Shown in pieces: positions 40,462 to 48,321 of a DNA stretch of 64,000 bases. Numbering within the stretch: position 1 is the first letter of the stretch; each line of letters begins with the position of its first letter. Location of the stretch: IMG/VR virus record IMGVR_UViG_3300042892_004373, positions 1 to 64,000 of that record; one strand, 5' to 3'. Position numbers and translations under genes: made by a program. The stretch comes from a virus. The notes under the pieces were generated by a model. It saw only the letters and a list, made by a program, of their open reading frames with translations, was not told where the DNA came from and ran no database searches.

Positions 40462-41157
40462 ATGAGATTTCTACAAAAGTTTAAGATATTTGAATCAACA
40501 CAAGAGTTACCAGAATTTGGTACAAAGTGGATCAATGATAAAGGTGAAAAAATATTTATATTAAGACCAGATCAGTATGGTAATATTGGTTATTATAACT
40601 TATCAAATCCAGAACATAAGTGGCATATAAAACCTACAAATTTTTATACTGAGTATAAACCATTAGATAAACACATTTATAGAGATGATATTGAATATGA
40701 TTTTGATAAAGCGGTTTATTTATCAGATGAGAGAGCAATCATTGCGGCTTATTTTATAACTAAAGAGAATGAAAAGTCTATTGAAATTCTAAATATAAAA
40801 GAATTTGCTGCTGATACTGCTACTTTTATGGATAATGCAAGACCTTATTCAGTTACTTTTCACAAAGGTACTTTACCGACTTCACAAATTGCTATTTTAG
40901 GAGAAGTTCCTGAAAAAGAAGGATTTTTCTATGTTAAAGTTCCTTATTGGTTATATAAGGAAAATCCAGAGTTAAATATTAAAAGAATCATTGGTGATTT
41001 TCATCATATGAAAAGATTAGATCTTAGAGATTATAGTTTACGTAATAGTGAATTGATGTCTAATTTCAAAGATCCTAATGTAATTAAATACTTTGCTAGT
41101 TCTGATAAAGATAAAAGAACTCAACAACAAGTGATAAATTACGGACGTCGTTCATAA
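40462..41157 (+). CDS. Tagged protein of unknown function
   Basis: I chose ATG at 40462 (MRFLQKFKIFESTQE), because it gives a tag-type start directly downstream of a TAATATATA element; the longer frame from 40300 lies over the opposite gene. The 231-residue product is mixed alpha-beta with no recognised domain. Its last bases overlap the 3' end of folA by 19 bp, tail to tail. Confidence 0.68.
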   Translation: MRFLQKFKIFESTQELPEFGTKWINDKGEKIFILRPDQYGNIGYYNLSNPEHKWHIKPTNFYTEYKPLDKHIYRDDIEYDFDKAVYLSDERAIIAAYFITKENEKSIEILNIKEFAADTATFMDNARPYSVTFHKGTLPTSQIAILGEVPEKEGFFYVKVPYWLYKENPELNIKRIIGDFHHMKRLDLRDYSLRNSELMSNFKDPNVIKYFASSDKDKRTQQQVINYGRRS

Positions 41158-41630
41158 GTTAAATATGTAAAGTCATATTTGTGTCTTTCATCTACTGGAT
41201 GGTATTCTTCTTTAACTAATTCCCATTCTTCACCAATTTCTGGAAAGAAAGTATCTGCTTCAAAATCTGAATGTACTCTTGTTAGTTCAATTCTATCTGC
41301 TATTTCGATAGATTGTTTGTAGATTTCTCCACCACCAATTATCCAAATATTATTATCTGAAAATTCTAATACTTCGTCTAATGCAGATTGAATACTATCA
41401 AATGTGAAACATTTTTCTGGTACTTGATAATCTTCCTGTCTTGTTATAATTAGGTGTGTTCTATTAGGTAGAGGTTTAGGGAACGTTTCAAACGTCTTTC
41501 TACCCATAAGTATATGATTACCTGATGTAAGTTCTTTAAATCTCTTAAAATCGTCTGGTAAGTGCCACACTAAATCGTTATCTTTTCCAAGTGAGTTATT
41601 TTCTCCGGCTGCTGCTATAATTGTTATCAT
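41139..41630 (-). CDS. folA: Dihydrofolate reductase
   Basis: The 163-residue protein is a full DHFR. It has IAAAGENNSLGKDNDLVWHLPDD (start and Trp/Asp of the folate site), ILMGRKTFETF, and WIIGGGEIYKQ (NADPH). DHFR regenerates tetrahydrofolate for thymidylate synthesis. It is common in large phages. It converges with the tagged gene at 40462. Confidence 0.96.
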   Translation of the reverse strand: MITIIAAAGENNSLGKDNDLVWHLPDDFKRFKELTSGNHILMGRKTFETFPKPLPNRTHLIITRQEDYQVPEKCFTFDSIQSALDEVLEFSDNNIWIIGGGEIYKQSIEIADRIELTRVHSDFEADTFFPEIGEEWELVKEEYHPVDERHKYDFTYLTYERRP

Positions 41631-41659
41631 AGATATTTTATGATAAAAAAGTAAAAAGT

Positions 41660-42181
41660 TTAATCTTCTGGTATTGGGGAAATGTCACAGTTATTACTAA
41701 ATGTAAACTTGATACACTCGGTGGTTGTAAAGAAAATACTATCATAACTAGAACTAGAAGGAATTGAATGTATTGATAAAGTTACATATTTATAATCTGT
41801 TAGTCTTAGTAATTTAATTGCAGATTCAAATCCTATGTAACGAAGATACTCTTGTTCTTTAGGAATTTCATAGTTTTTCTTTCTCCAAACATTACCATAT
41901 TGAAATCCTGTATAATCTCCATTTCTTTCGATACTGGTTACTTGTAAAATCCATCTTCCTCTGTCACGTGGGTCTGCACGTCTATTCTGGTCTGCACTTA
42001 GTTCGTTTTTATTAGTATCACATCTTCTAACAAATGAAATCATACTCATTTGAGAATTAAAGTTAAATGTAGATGCATCTCCATTAAAAGTAAAACCTTC
42101 ATCCAATATTTCTAATACTGAATAAGTTATATCTTCTTCTGTGAGTTGTTTAGACTCATTAAATTTCTTTAGGTATATCAT
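41660..42181 (-). CDS. Tagged protein of unknown function
   Basis: The 173-residue protein starts with MIYLKKFNESKQ, a tag-type sequence. The rest is beta-rich with no recognised domain. It follows the cysteine-array gene by 3 bp, so it is in the same transcript. Confidence 0.65.
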   Translation of the reverse strand: MIYLKKFNESKQLTEEDITYSVLEILDEGFTFNGDASTFNFNSQMSMISFVRRCDTNKNELSADQNRRADPRDRGRWILQVTSIERNGDYTGFQYGNVWRKKNYEIPKEQEYLRYIGFESAIKLLRLTDYKYVTLSIHSIPSSSSYDSIFFTTTECIKFTFSNNCDISPIPED

Positions 42182-42184
42182 AAT

Positions 42185-43585
42185 TTAATTACATTCGTAA
42201 CAGTCAACTCGACCACTACCTCCACATTCATCACATTCTGATGTTCCATCTCCATCACATCTAGTACATTCTTCAAGTCCTTTACCATCACATTCAGTAC
42301 ATTCTACTGTGCATTCTCCGTCACATTTATCACAAGTTGATCTACCATCACCATGACAATCATCACAAGATACTTTTCCTTTTCCTTCGCAATCAGAACA
42401 TTCTTCACCTTCTTCATCAGTTCCATCCCCATTACAAGTTTCACAATCTACTTCACCATATCCATCACAAGAATTACACTCTACTTCACCATCTCCATCA
42501 CATTTTGGACAGTTCTCTGTTCCAGATCCTTCACATTCTCTACATTCTTGTTCTCCAGAACCATCACATCTGTAACATTCTCTTTCACCGCCACCGCCAC
42601 ATTCTTCACATTCAAAACTACCTCTTCCACCACAGTTATCACAAGAACCATCACCACCTTCAGTACTGGTTAGTTCTGCATCATAACTAGAGTTATAATT
42701 AGTAGTAAGTTTTCCATCATCTTTAATAAGATATTTTAGAGTGTCCATATAAGGATAATCATCAAAGTTTGAATTTTCTAGTGTAACAATAACCCAGCTA
42801 TCTTCCCTTTCAAGTTGTTCTCCATTGAACATAATAGGATCACCTGTATGGAATGTTTGATTCATTTTATAATAGAACCCATTTTCTTTTGCAAAGTCTA
42901 TAAATAGTTGAGTATCTGCACTATTTATAATATAAACTCTATCCATGAATTTTCTTCCTTTATCATCCAACCAAAGAAGAGCTCTACCGGTAATTTTATC
43001 TGGATTCTCTGCAGATTTTAGTATAATAAGTGATACTCTATCTGGATTATCTGAATAAATTGATAAGTAATTTTGACATTTAGCATATCTCATACAAGAG
43101 GAACCTAATGTTCCTAGTTCTTTATCGTAATTTTCAACATGATACCATTTTTTAATATCATTACCTTTAACTATTTCAAATCTTATAAACGCTTCTTTCT
43201 CTATTAAGATAGTTGCTTTATATTTACTTACGAAATCTTCAAGATCTTTTGGTTTAACTTCGATACCTGCTTTAGTTAGAATTGCTCTTACGAATCTACC
43301 AACATTCATGTCAGATTTTTTAATTGTTTTAGGATCTTCTACTTTTTTTGCTTTATCATCTGGTGTAAAGAATACTTTATCTTCTTTATCTACATCATAT
43401 GAAATATAGTTATAGTTAGTATCTACCTCTTCTCCGTTTAATTTTAATAATTCAGATGCAACTGGAGATTTTATTTTTTTCAATAAGTCATAAAACTTAT
43501 CATCAAGTACAATTGTTGCTTCCAATAAAAGCATCATGTCTTTTTCTAGTAAAAATTCGTCGTATTTTGATATTTTATTATTCAT
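42185..43585 (-). CDS. Tagged protein with 14 CxxC motifs (DnaJ-like cysteine array), paralogue 1
   Basis: The 466-residue protein begins NKISKYDEFLLEKD (tag type). A domain of about 300 residues shared with the genes at 54307 and 55810 follows, including GRALLWLDDKGRKFMDRVYI and YPYMDTLKY. The last 155 residues are a chain of CxxCxGxG-like units, 14 CxxC in all. They resemble the zinc-binding repeats of DnaJ but are far more numerous. No J-domain is present. A zinc-binding or RNA/protein-binding array is an inference. A TAATATATA element lies 4 nt before the ATG. Confidence 0.75.
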   Translation of the reverse strand: MNNKISKYDEFLLEKDMMLLLEATIVLDDKFYDLLKKIKSPVASELLKLNGEEVDTNYNYISYDVDKEDKVFFTPDDKAKKVEDPKTIKKSDMNVGRFVRAILTKAGIEVKPKDLEDFVSKYKATILIEKEAFIRFEIVKGNDIKKWYHVENYDKELGTLGSSCMRYAKCQNYLSIYSDNPDRVSLIILKSAENPDKITGRALLWLDDKGRKFMDRVYIINSADTQLFIDFAKENGFYYKMNQTFHTGDPIMFNGEQLEREDSWVIVTLENSNFDDYPYMDTLKYLIKDDGKLTTNYNSSYDAELTSTEGGDGSCDNCGGRGSFECEECGGGGERECYRCDGSGEQECRECEGSGTENCPKCDGDGEVECNSCDGYGEVDCETCNGDGTDEEGEECSDCEGKGKVSCDDCHGDGRSTCDKCDGECTVECTECDGKGLEECTRCDGDGTSECDECGGSGRVDCYECN

Positions 43586-43589
43586 AGTA

Positions 43590-43598
43590 TATATATTA
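43590..43598 (-). promoter_or_regulatory. TAATATATA element, 4 nt before ATG
   Basis: An exact copy on the minus strand, 4 nt before the start at 43585. Confidence 0.6.
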
Positions 43599-43602
43599 TG
43601 TT

Positions 43603-43896
43603 TTAGAAATATCTTTTGATATTTCCCACCTTGTCTATTAGAACATTTTTACCATCTTTTTTACGTACTAATATATCTGTTCCTGAAAATCTTGCTTCTA
43701 ATACTCCTTGTGATAAAACTCTTATTGGATTGCCTCCAATGTCTTTAGTTTCTAGTTTACCATCTATACTAGTTATTAAAAAAATTTTTTGTGATTCGTC
43801 ATATGTACCAAATGCAACATTCTCAGATATTCTTCTACCAAGGTTTCCCATAGTATCACATATGTATAGTGATTGATTTAGTATTTTAAACATCAT
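43603..43896 (-). CDS. Small beta-repeat protein
   Basis: The 97-residue protein is made of short strand-turn repeats (ICDTMGNLGRRIS, ITSIDGKLETKDIGG, LIDKVGNIKRYF), as in beta-propeller or WG/KWG repeats. No enzyme motif is seen. The function is unknown. Confidence 0.6.
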   Translation of the reverse strand: MMFKILNQSLYICDTMGNLGRRISENVAFGTYDESQKIFLITSIDGKLETKDIGGNPIRVLSQGVLEARFSGTDILVRKKDGKNVLIDKVGNIKRYF

Positions 43897-43930
43897 AACT
43901 TTTATATAATTTTATTATATATATAATAAT

Positions 43931-44077
43931 ATGGAAAAGAAAAATATATTTCTTTTATTAGATGATGAGATTGTAACACGTTATAAAGAACATCTAGATA
44001 AAGTAGGATATGATAAAAATAAGCTATTTGAAAGAATTATTATTGATTTTTTAAAGAAAAATACAATAAAGTCTTAA
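43931..44077 (+). CDS. 48-residue ribbon-helix-helix-like protein (short gene)
   Basis: The frame reads MEKKNIFLLLDDEIVTRYKEH and ends LKKNTIKS. One strand (IFLLLDDEI), then two helices with a G-Y-D-K-N-K turn fit the CopG/Arc RHH fold. Such proteins are DNA-binding repressors; a target cannot be named. It has AT-rich sequence upstream. Confidence 0.55.
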   Translation: MEKKNIFLLLDDEIVTRYKEHLDKVGYDKNKLFERIIIDFLKKNTIKS

Positions 44078-44102
44078 AAAGGTACTTTTAGGTATTTTTT
44101 AT

Positions 44103-44111
44103 TTATATATA
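44103..44111 (+). promoter_or_regulatory. TAATATATA-type element (TTATATATA)
   Basis: A one-base variant 18 nt before the tagged gene at 44130. Confidence 0.4.
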
Positions 44112-44129
44112 GCATTAAGGAAAATAATT

Positions 44130-44339
44130 ATGAGATACTTGAAAGAATTTAACGAAAATAAGGATGTATTCATGGAATACCTACTTGAGTTTACTGAGGA
44201 CGGTAAGCCAGAAGAGCTTTTTAATAGTAGATTAAGTAAATTACTTAGATTTGTGAGAGTGGAAGGTATTAAAAACTATACTATAAAAGGAACAACAAAA
44301 TCAGGAGAAACTAAATTAGTTTTAAAAATAGGAAAATGA
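44130..44339 (+). CDS. Small tagged protein
   Basis: The 69-residue protein starts MRYLKEFNENKDVF (tag) and has a basic C-terminal beta hairpin. No family is recognised. It is the smallest of the tagged proteins, so the tag is about one-sixth of it. Confidence 0.65.
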   Translation: MRYLKEFNENKDVFMEYLLEFTEDGKPEELFNSRLSKLLRFVRVEGIKNYTIKGTTKSGETKLVLKIGK

Positions 44340-44340
44340 A

Positions 44341-44368
44341 GAACCCACTCGAAAGTGGGTTTTTTTAA
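44341..44368. terminator. Bidirectional terminator
   Basis: The stem AACCCACT with AGTGGGTT, loop CGAA, with a T-run, between convergent genes. Confidence 0.85.
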
Positions 44369-45333
44369 TTCATATAATCTGTGAAAAATTGTTCAAAAAT
44401 AGCTTGCATTACCGGGATACATATTGAGTTTCCTGCTAAAGCTACGTGTTGTTTAGTTGATAAACTTGTAGTTAGTAAGTTATCAATGTCTGTATCTTTA
44501 ACTCCCATAAAACGATATCCTTCTCTTGCGGTTAAAGTTCTAATTTTCTTATTATCTAATATAATTTGTGGAGATCCTGATGTAGTTAGACAAGGCGAAC
44601 ATCCATCAATAGAATAAATTCGTCTGGCTTGATCATATTTTACGTCACTTCTACGGGCAGCTAATTTACAAACAGAACTTAACTTAGGTGTATTTATTTC
44701 ATAAGGTGGTGTAATGAATAAACTATTATCTACAATTGTTTCAACAAATTCTCTCATCGGAACTCTAGTTTTTTTATGATTATGAACACCCATCATTTTA
44801 TTAGAAACTTCTAAAGATGATTCTCCTAACACTGAAAACATGAAAACTCTCTCACGATTTTGAGGACATCCGAAGTCAGCACCATTAAGTACCATCCAAG
44901 CAGAACCATAACCTAAAGAGTTAAGTTTTTCAATATAATCGTTAAATTTTTTGATGTGATTTTTGGAAACTAGATTTTTAACATTTTCCATTAAAAGATA
45001 CTTTGGTTTATTATGTTCTACGATTCTTTCAACTTCGTATAATAAACCGCTTCGTGTTCCTCTTTCAATACCACGTTGTACTCCAGATATAGATATATCT
45101 TGACAAGGAAATGAATATGTTAAGAAATCACAATGTGGAAATGTTTTTTCGTCAACTTTTGAAACATCTCCTAAATTACCTTCTTCGGTAGTGTGTAAAG
45201 AGTCGTAAGCTTCATTTGCTGATTTAAGAATGTCACAATTTGCGACGTTACGGTATTTAATACCACTATACTTTAGTGCTAGTTCTTGAGTACCATACCC
45301 TGAGAATAGACTTATAATTTTTAATTCTTCCAT
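44365..45333 (-). CDS. DNA cytosine-5 methyltransferase
   Basis: The 322-residue protein has the C5-methylase motifs in order: ISLFSGYGTQELAL (I), TYSFPCQDISISG (IV, catalytic Cys in PCQ), LLMENVKNLVS (VI), GADFGCPQNRERVFMF (VIII), and AGNSICIPVM (X). It would methylate cytosine in an unknown short motif. No partner nuclease is beside it, so it is likely a protective orphan methylase against host restriction. Confidence 0.93.
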   Translation of the reverse strand: MEELKIISLFSGYGTQELALKYSGIKYRNVANCDILKSANEAYDSLHTTEEGNLGDVSKVDEKTFPHCDFLTYSFPCQDISISGVQRGIERGTRSGLLYEVERIVEHNKPKYLLMENVKNLVSKNHIKKFNDYIEKLNSLGYGSAWMVLNGADFGCPQNRERVFMFSVLGESSLEVSNKMMGVHNHKKTRVPMREFVETIVDNSLFITPPYEINTPKLSSVCKLAARRSDVKYDQARRIYSIDGCSPCLTTSGSPQIILDNKKIRTLTAREGYRFMGVKDTDIDNLLTTSLSTKQHVALAGNSICIPVMQAIFEQFFTDYMN

Positions 45334-45363
45334 ATTAAATTATATGGAAGAATTAAAAAATGT

Positions 45364-45837
45364 TTAGTCTAAATGTCTAATATCTTTGTGTGATGACTTT
45401 TGTTTACCGTTGTGTGACCACAATCTTGCAAATGGTGTGGTGAAATAATCATTATAACATAAAGTATCATCAATATGTAGATCTATATTGTTTTCTTTAC
45501 AGTATTCTGCTTTTGTTGAATCCCATAGAACATCGTCAAATTTTTTCTGAATAGTTCCATCTGGAAATTCAATTTCTCCTAATGTTTCTGCGGTTTTTAA
45601 TAAGTGGTCATAAACTGAAAATTTATGTGTATAGTTTATACCACTTAATTGTTTTTCTAATTTGTCTGTCCATTCACCGCCAGTGATTACGTGAACTTCT
45701 CCCCCATTTTTTACAATAGAGTCTGCTAAAAATACAAAGAACTCTGGAAGTGCATCGATTACTCCGTGTATATCAATACCAATTTTGAATTTTGAGGTTG
45801 AACTTTCGTTCACTATACTACTAAATTTTGTTATCAT
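45364..45837 (-). CDS. Tagged HAD-like phosphatase
   Basis: The 157-residue protein starts MITKFSSIVNESS, a tag-type sequence, and then IGIDIHGVIDALPEF, a HAD motif I with DIH instead of DxD. VHVITGGEW is motif II, and IDLHIDDTLCYND is motif IV. It resembles the phage HAD protein group. The activity is uncertain because of the altered second acidic residue. Confidence 0.68.
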   Translation of the reverse strand: MITKFSSIVNESSTSKFKIGIDIHGVIDALPEFFVFLADSIVKNGGEVHVITGGEWTDKLEKQLSGINYTHKFSVYDHLLKTAETLGEIEFPDGTIQKKFDDVLWDSTKAEYCKENNIDLHIDDTLCYNDYFTTPFARLWSHNGKQKSSHKDIRHLD

Positions 45838-45841
45838 AATT

Positions 45842-45850
45842 TATATATTA
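45842..45850 (-). promoter_or_regulatory. TAATATATA element, 4 nt before ATG
   Basis: An exact copy on the minus strand, 4 nt before the start at 45837 and touching the stop of the upstream gene. Confidence 0.55.
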
Positions 45851-46240
45851 AATTATTTCTTCGATTTTCTTATCTCTCATTTCTGCAGTAGATAGAATTT
45901 CTTGTACAAAGATATGAAAATGTTTTGTATTATGTATTAAATCTAATGAAATATTTGTATGTGCTCCCATACCATTTGTATGTGAGTTTAGTATTGGTTC
46001 AGAAGTGGTTACAGTACCCCAATAATTGAAACCATGTTGTTTAAAATATTCATTTGTACCATTTGTATCTACCCAATGTTCTATTATAAATGTTTTATTT
46101 TCTGTTTCATTTGGATCAAATTCGTATAAAATAGTATATTGTGAATTATTATACATTACATTTAGAAGTTTACTCCAAGCGGGAACTACAAATGTGGCTT
46201 GATTATAACTGATATGTTGTGATTGTGTTCTTATTATCAT
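45848..46240 (-). CDS. Unknown protein with RDKK tail
   Basis: The 130-residue protein is beta-rich and has two His-containing turns (EHWVDTNG, NTKHFHIF). It ends EMRDKKIEEII, the recurring tail. It overlaps the next gene upstream by 4 bp. No family is recognised. Confidence 0.62.
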   Translation of the reverse strand: MIIRTQSQHISYNQATFVVPAWSKLLNVMYNNSQYTILYEFDPNETENKTFIIEHWVDTNGTNEYFKQHGFNYWGTVTTSEPILNSHTNGMGAHTNISLDLIHNTKHFHIFVQEILSTAEMRDKKIEEII

Positions 46241-46599
46241 ATTCCTAATTTAGTTAAAATTTTATCTCTATAGAAACTTATATCATCGACAATAAAAAGG
46301 TTTGAATCTGTAATAATTAGATTATCAATAATCTCAATAATCTTTGAGGTTGTCTGCATTGGTATAAATCCAGATTGATAACTTGTAACTATTTGATTTA
46401 TTTCTAACAAATCTACCTTAGCAGTTTCTAGATGTACAATACCTTTACATTTTTGTAAAGAATATTTGTCTATAAATTCTTTATTATTTAAAATTTTTTT
46501 ATAGTATTTATTTTCAATATCTACCATAACATAGGAAACCTCAGTGGATTTACCACTGAGGTGATTATGAATTAAATCTCCTACTTTAGCCAATTTCAT
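46237..46599 (-). CDS. Unknown protein with RDK tail
   Basis: The 120-residue protein has a mixed fold and ends SFYRDKILTKLGI, a variant tail. Its first base overlaps the last base of the HAD-tRNA-binding fusion gene, so translation is coupled. No family is recognised. Confidence 0.6.
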   Translation of the reverse strand: MKLAKVGDLIHNHLSGKSTEVSYVMVDIENKYYKKILNNKEFIDKYSLQKCKGIVHLETAKVDLLEINQIVTSYQSGFIPMQTTSKIIEIIDNLIITDSNLFIVDDISFYRDKILTKLGI

Positions 46600-47432
46600 T
46601 ATAGTATTTTATTACCAGTTTTTGAGCCTAAAACAACTGCGGGTGTACCATTTTCTAGTTCACCTGGCATAATCATTGCTTGTGACTCAATACCCATCAT
46701 TTTAACAGGTTTTAAATTTGTTACGAACAAGAAAGAGTATCCTTCTAATTTATCAACATAGTTCTCACCTAATGAAGATTTAATATTTGTTACAACAACT
46801 CTTGGTGTGTCTTCACCAAAGTCAACTTCTAACTTAATAAGTTTTTCTGATTTAGGTACATCTGTTACTGATATAATCTTTCCTGTTTTAATTTCTAATT
46901 TAGATGATACATCTAAAAATTCACTGAATTCTATTTTATCTTTCATGTTTAATATATTTATTGCTTTAATTTTACATTCTTCTTTTAATCCTGGAATTCC
47001 TAATTTCCAAGGTTTTACTGGTTCTCCTGTTGAACAATTTACAAAATAATCTTGTTGTTCATCTAAGAAATCTTGTATATCATCAAATATAACATACTGA
47101 GTTACTTCTGGGTGTCTATCTAACCAAAGTTTAATTTCGTGGCCTCTTTTTACTTGATCATAATAAACTATGTTGGTTGCTTCACATACATCTACGCAAT
47201 CTGGTGTTACATCAATAATTTCACCTGGTAGATTACGTTCTTTCCAAAGTGATAACATTCGTTCTATTCCTTTATCTTTCCAAGTTGAGGAGATAACGAT
47301 TTTTGCTCCTGTTTTCTCGATAACTTCCTTTAAGTTCTGGACGTACTCATCCCTGAAGATATGACCAAATTGGTCTTTATCTGCATAATCTACGTTTAAA
47401 ACTCCGTCAATGTCTAGAAATATCGTTTTCAT
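46599..47432 (-). CDS. HAD-like domain fused to tRNA-binding (Trbp111/MetRS C-terminal) OB-fold
   Basis: The 277-residue protein has an N-terminal HAD-like part (TIFLDIDGVLNVDYAD, IVISSTWKDKG, YVIFDDIQDF). Its C-terminal 105 residues (IEFSEFLDVSSKLEIKTGKI, VPKSEKLIKLEVDFG, LKPVKMMGIESQAMIM) match the tRNA-binding domain of MetRS and Trbp111. I know of no standard protein with this order. It could remove a phosphate from bound tRNA ends, or guide another activity. It starts a unit behind a TATATTTG box. Confidence 0.82.
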   Translation of the reverse strand: MKTIFLDIDGVLNVDYADKDQFGHIFRDEYVQNLKEVIEKTGAKIVISSTWKDKGIERMLSLWKERNLPGEIIDVTPDCVDVCEATNIVYYDQVKRGHEIKLWLDRHPEVTQYVIFDDIQDFLDEQQDYFVNCSTGEPVKPWKLGIPGLKEECKIKAINILNMKDKIEFSEFLDVSSKLEIKTGKIISVTDVPKSEKLIKLEVDFGEDTPRVVVTNIKSSLGENYVDKLEGYSFLFVTNLKPVKMMGIESQAMIMPGELENGTPAVVLGSKTGNKIL

Positions 47433-47449
47433 AATGGCAAATATACAAC

Positions 47450-47692
47450 TTAGTTTTGATTTATTAAAAGAATTTTTTGATTTCTTGTTAGTTGTTTAAT
47501 TCTCCATTCTTCTTTTGCTGCCAAAGATTTTGTTTCAAAAGATTGTTGATAAACTAATTTTACTGGTGTTCTAGTCTTGGTGTACTTCGCACCTTTCTTC
47601 TTATTGTGTGTATCAATTCTCTTTTCTACGTCATTACTAATACCAGTATAATAAGTTAGGTCTGAACATTCTATTATGTAAACTTTCCACAT
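47450..47692 (-). CDS. GIY-YIG endonuclease-like protein
   Basis: The 80-residue protein reads WKVYIIECSDLTYYTGISND, then RIDTHNKKKGAKYTKTR and a final Glu in KEEWRIKQL. The Y-Y-G-R order is reduced, since the usual Arg is shifted. It is like UPF0213/YhbQ, which has nuclease activity. The role here is unknown. Confidence 0.8.
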   Translation of the reverse strand: MWKVYIIECSDLTYYTGISNDVEKRIDTHNKKKGAKYTKTRTPVKLVYQQSFETKSLAAKEEWRIKQLTRNQKILLINQN

Positions 47693-47764
47693 ACCTTATA
47701 TATTCACTTTCATGCAACATCATGATATATAACTAAATAAATATATAATTTTGGGTTTAAAATT

Positions 47765-47773
47765 TAATATATA
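47765..47773 (+). promoter_or_regulatory. TAATATATA element, 5 nt before ATG
   Basis: An exact copy before the tagged gene at 47779. Confidence 0.55.
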
Positions 47774-47778
47774 CTCTT

Positions 47779-48294
47779 ATGAAATACATAAAATTATTTG
47801 AAGATATAGTTCCTGCACATCAAAGTGGTTCAGATTATAGAAATAGAAACATTGATGAAACTGTTGATGTTACTACATTAGATACAATGTTATTAAGATC
47901 ACCGGTATATAATAAAGGTGAGATAATTATTTGGTCCGATAATGTAAAGAATAGAGATGTTGACTATGACTTTGCGGAGAAATTACTAAGAAGAGTAGGT
48001 CTTAAATTGATAGGAGAACCTTATGATGGTGGATTTTTAGTAAAATGTGAACCAGGAAAAGAAGAAGAGTCTGCAGAAAAAGTATTAGCTAGATTTCCTG
48101 AATTTTTTGATAGTTATGAAAGAGAAGATATAAGAATGCCTTTTATATCAAATAAAGTAGAAGAAATAAAGGATAAAGTTGAAGATATAGAAAGATTCTT
48201 TGAAAGTACTTTGAAGAAAAATGTAAATGTAACTAAATATAATAAGTATATTGATGATATTATTAAAGACCTTGATAATCTAAAAATAAAATAA
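47779..48294 (+). CDS. Tagged protein of unknown function
   Basis: The 171-residue protein starts with MKYIKLFEDIVPA, the model tag. The rest is acidic with an alpha-beta segment (IIIWSDNVKNRDVD, GLKLIGEPYDGG) and a C-terminal coiled coil. No family is recognised. Confidence 0.68.
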   Translation: MKYIKLFEDIVPAHQSGSDYRNRNIDETVDVTTLDTMLLRSPVYNKGEIIIWSDNVKNRDVDYDFAEKLLRRVGLKLIGEPYDGGFLVKCEPGKEEESAEKVLARFPEFFDSYEREDIRMPFISNKVEEIKDKVEDIERFFESTLKKNVNVTKYNKYIDDIIKDLDNLKIK

Positions 48295-48321
48295 AAAGTC
48301 CTTTTTCAAGGACTTTTTTTA
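48293..48321. terminator. Bidirectional terminator
   Basis: The stem AAAGTCCTT with AAGGACTTT, loop TTTC, between convergent genes. Confidence 0.85.

Noticed and set aside
42337-42690. ORFs on the plus strand opposite the cysteine array
   Set aside because: They are antisense shadows of repeated CxxC codons, rich in His and Leu, with no own signals.
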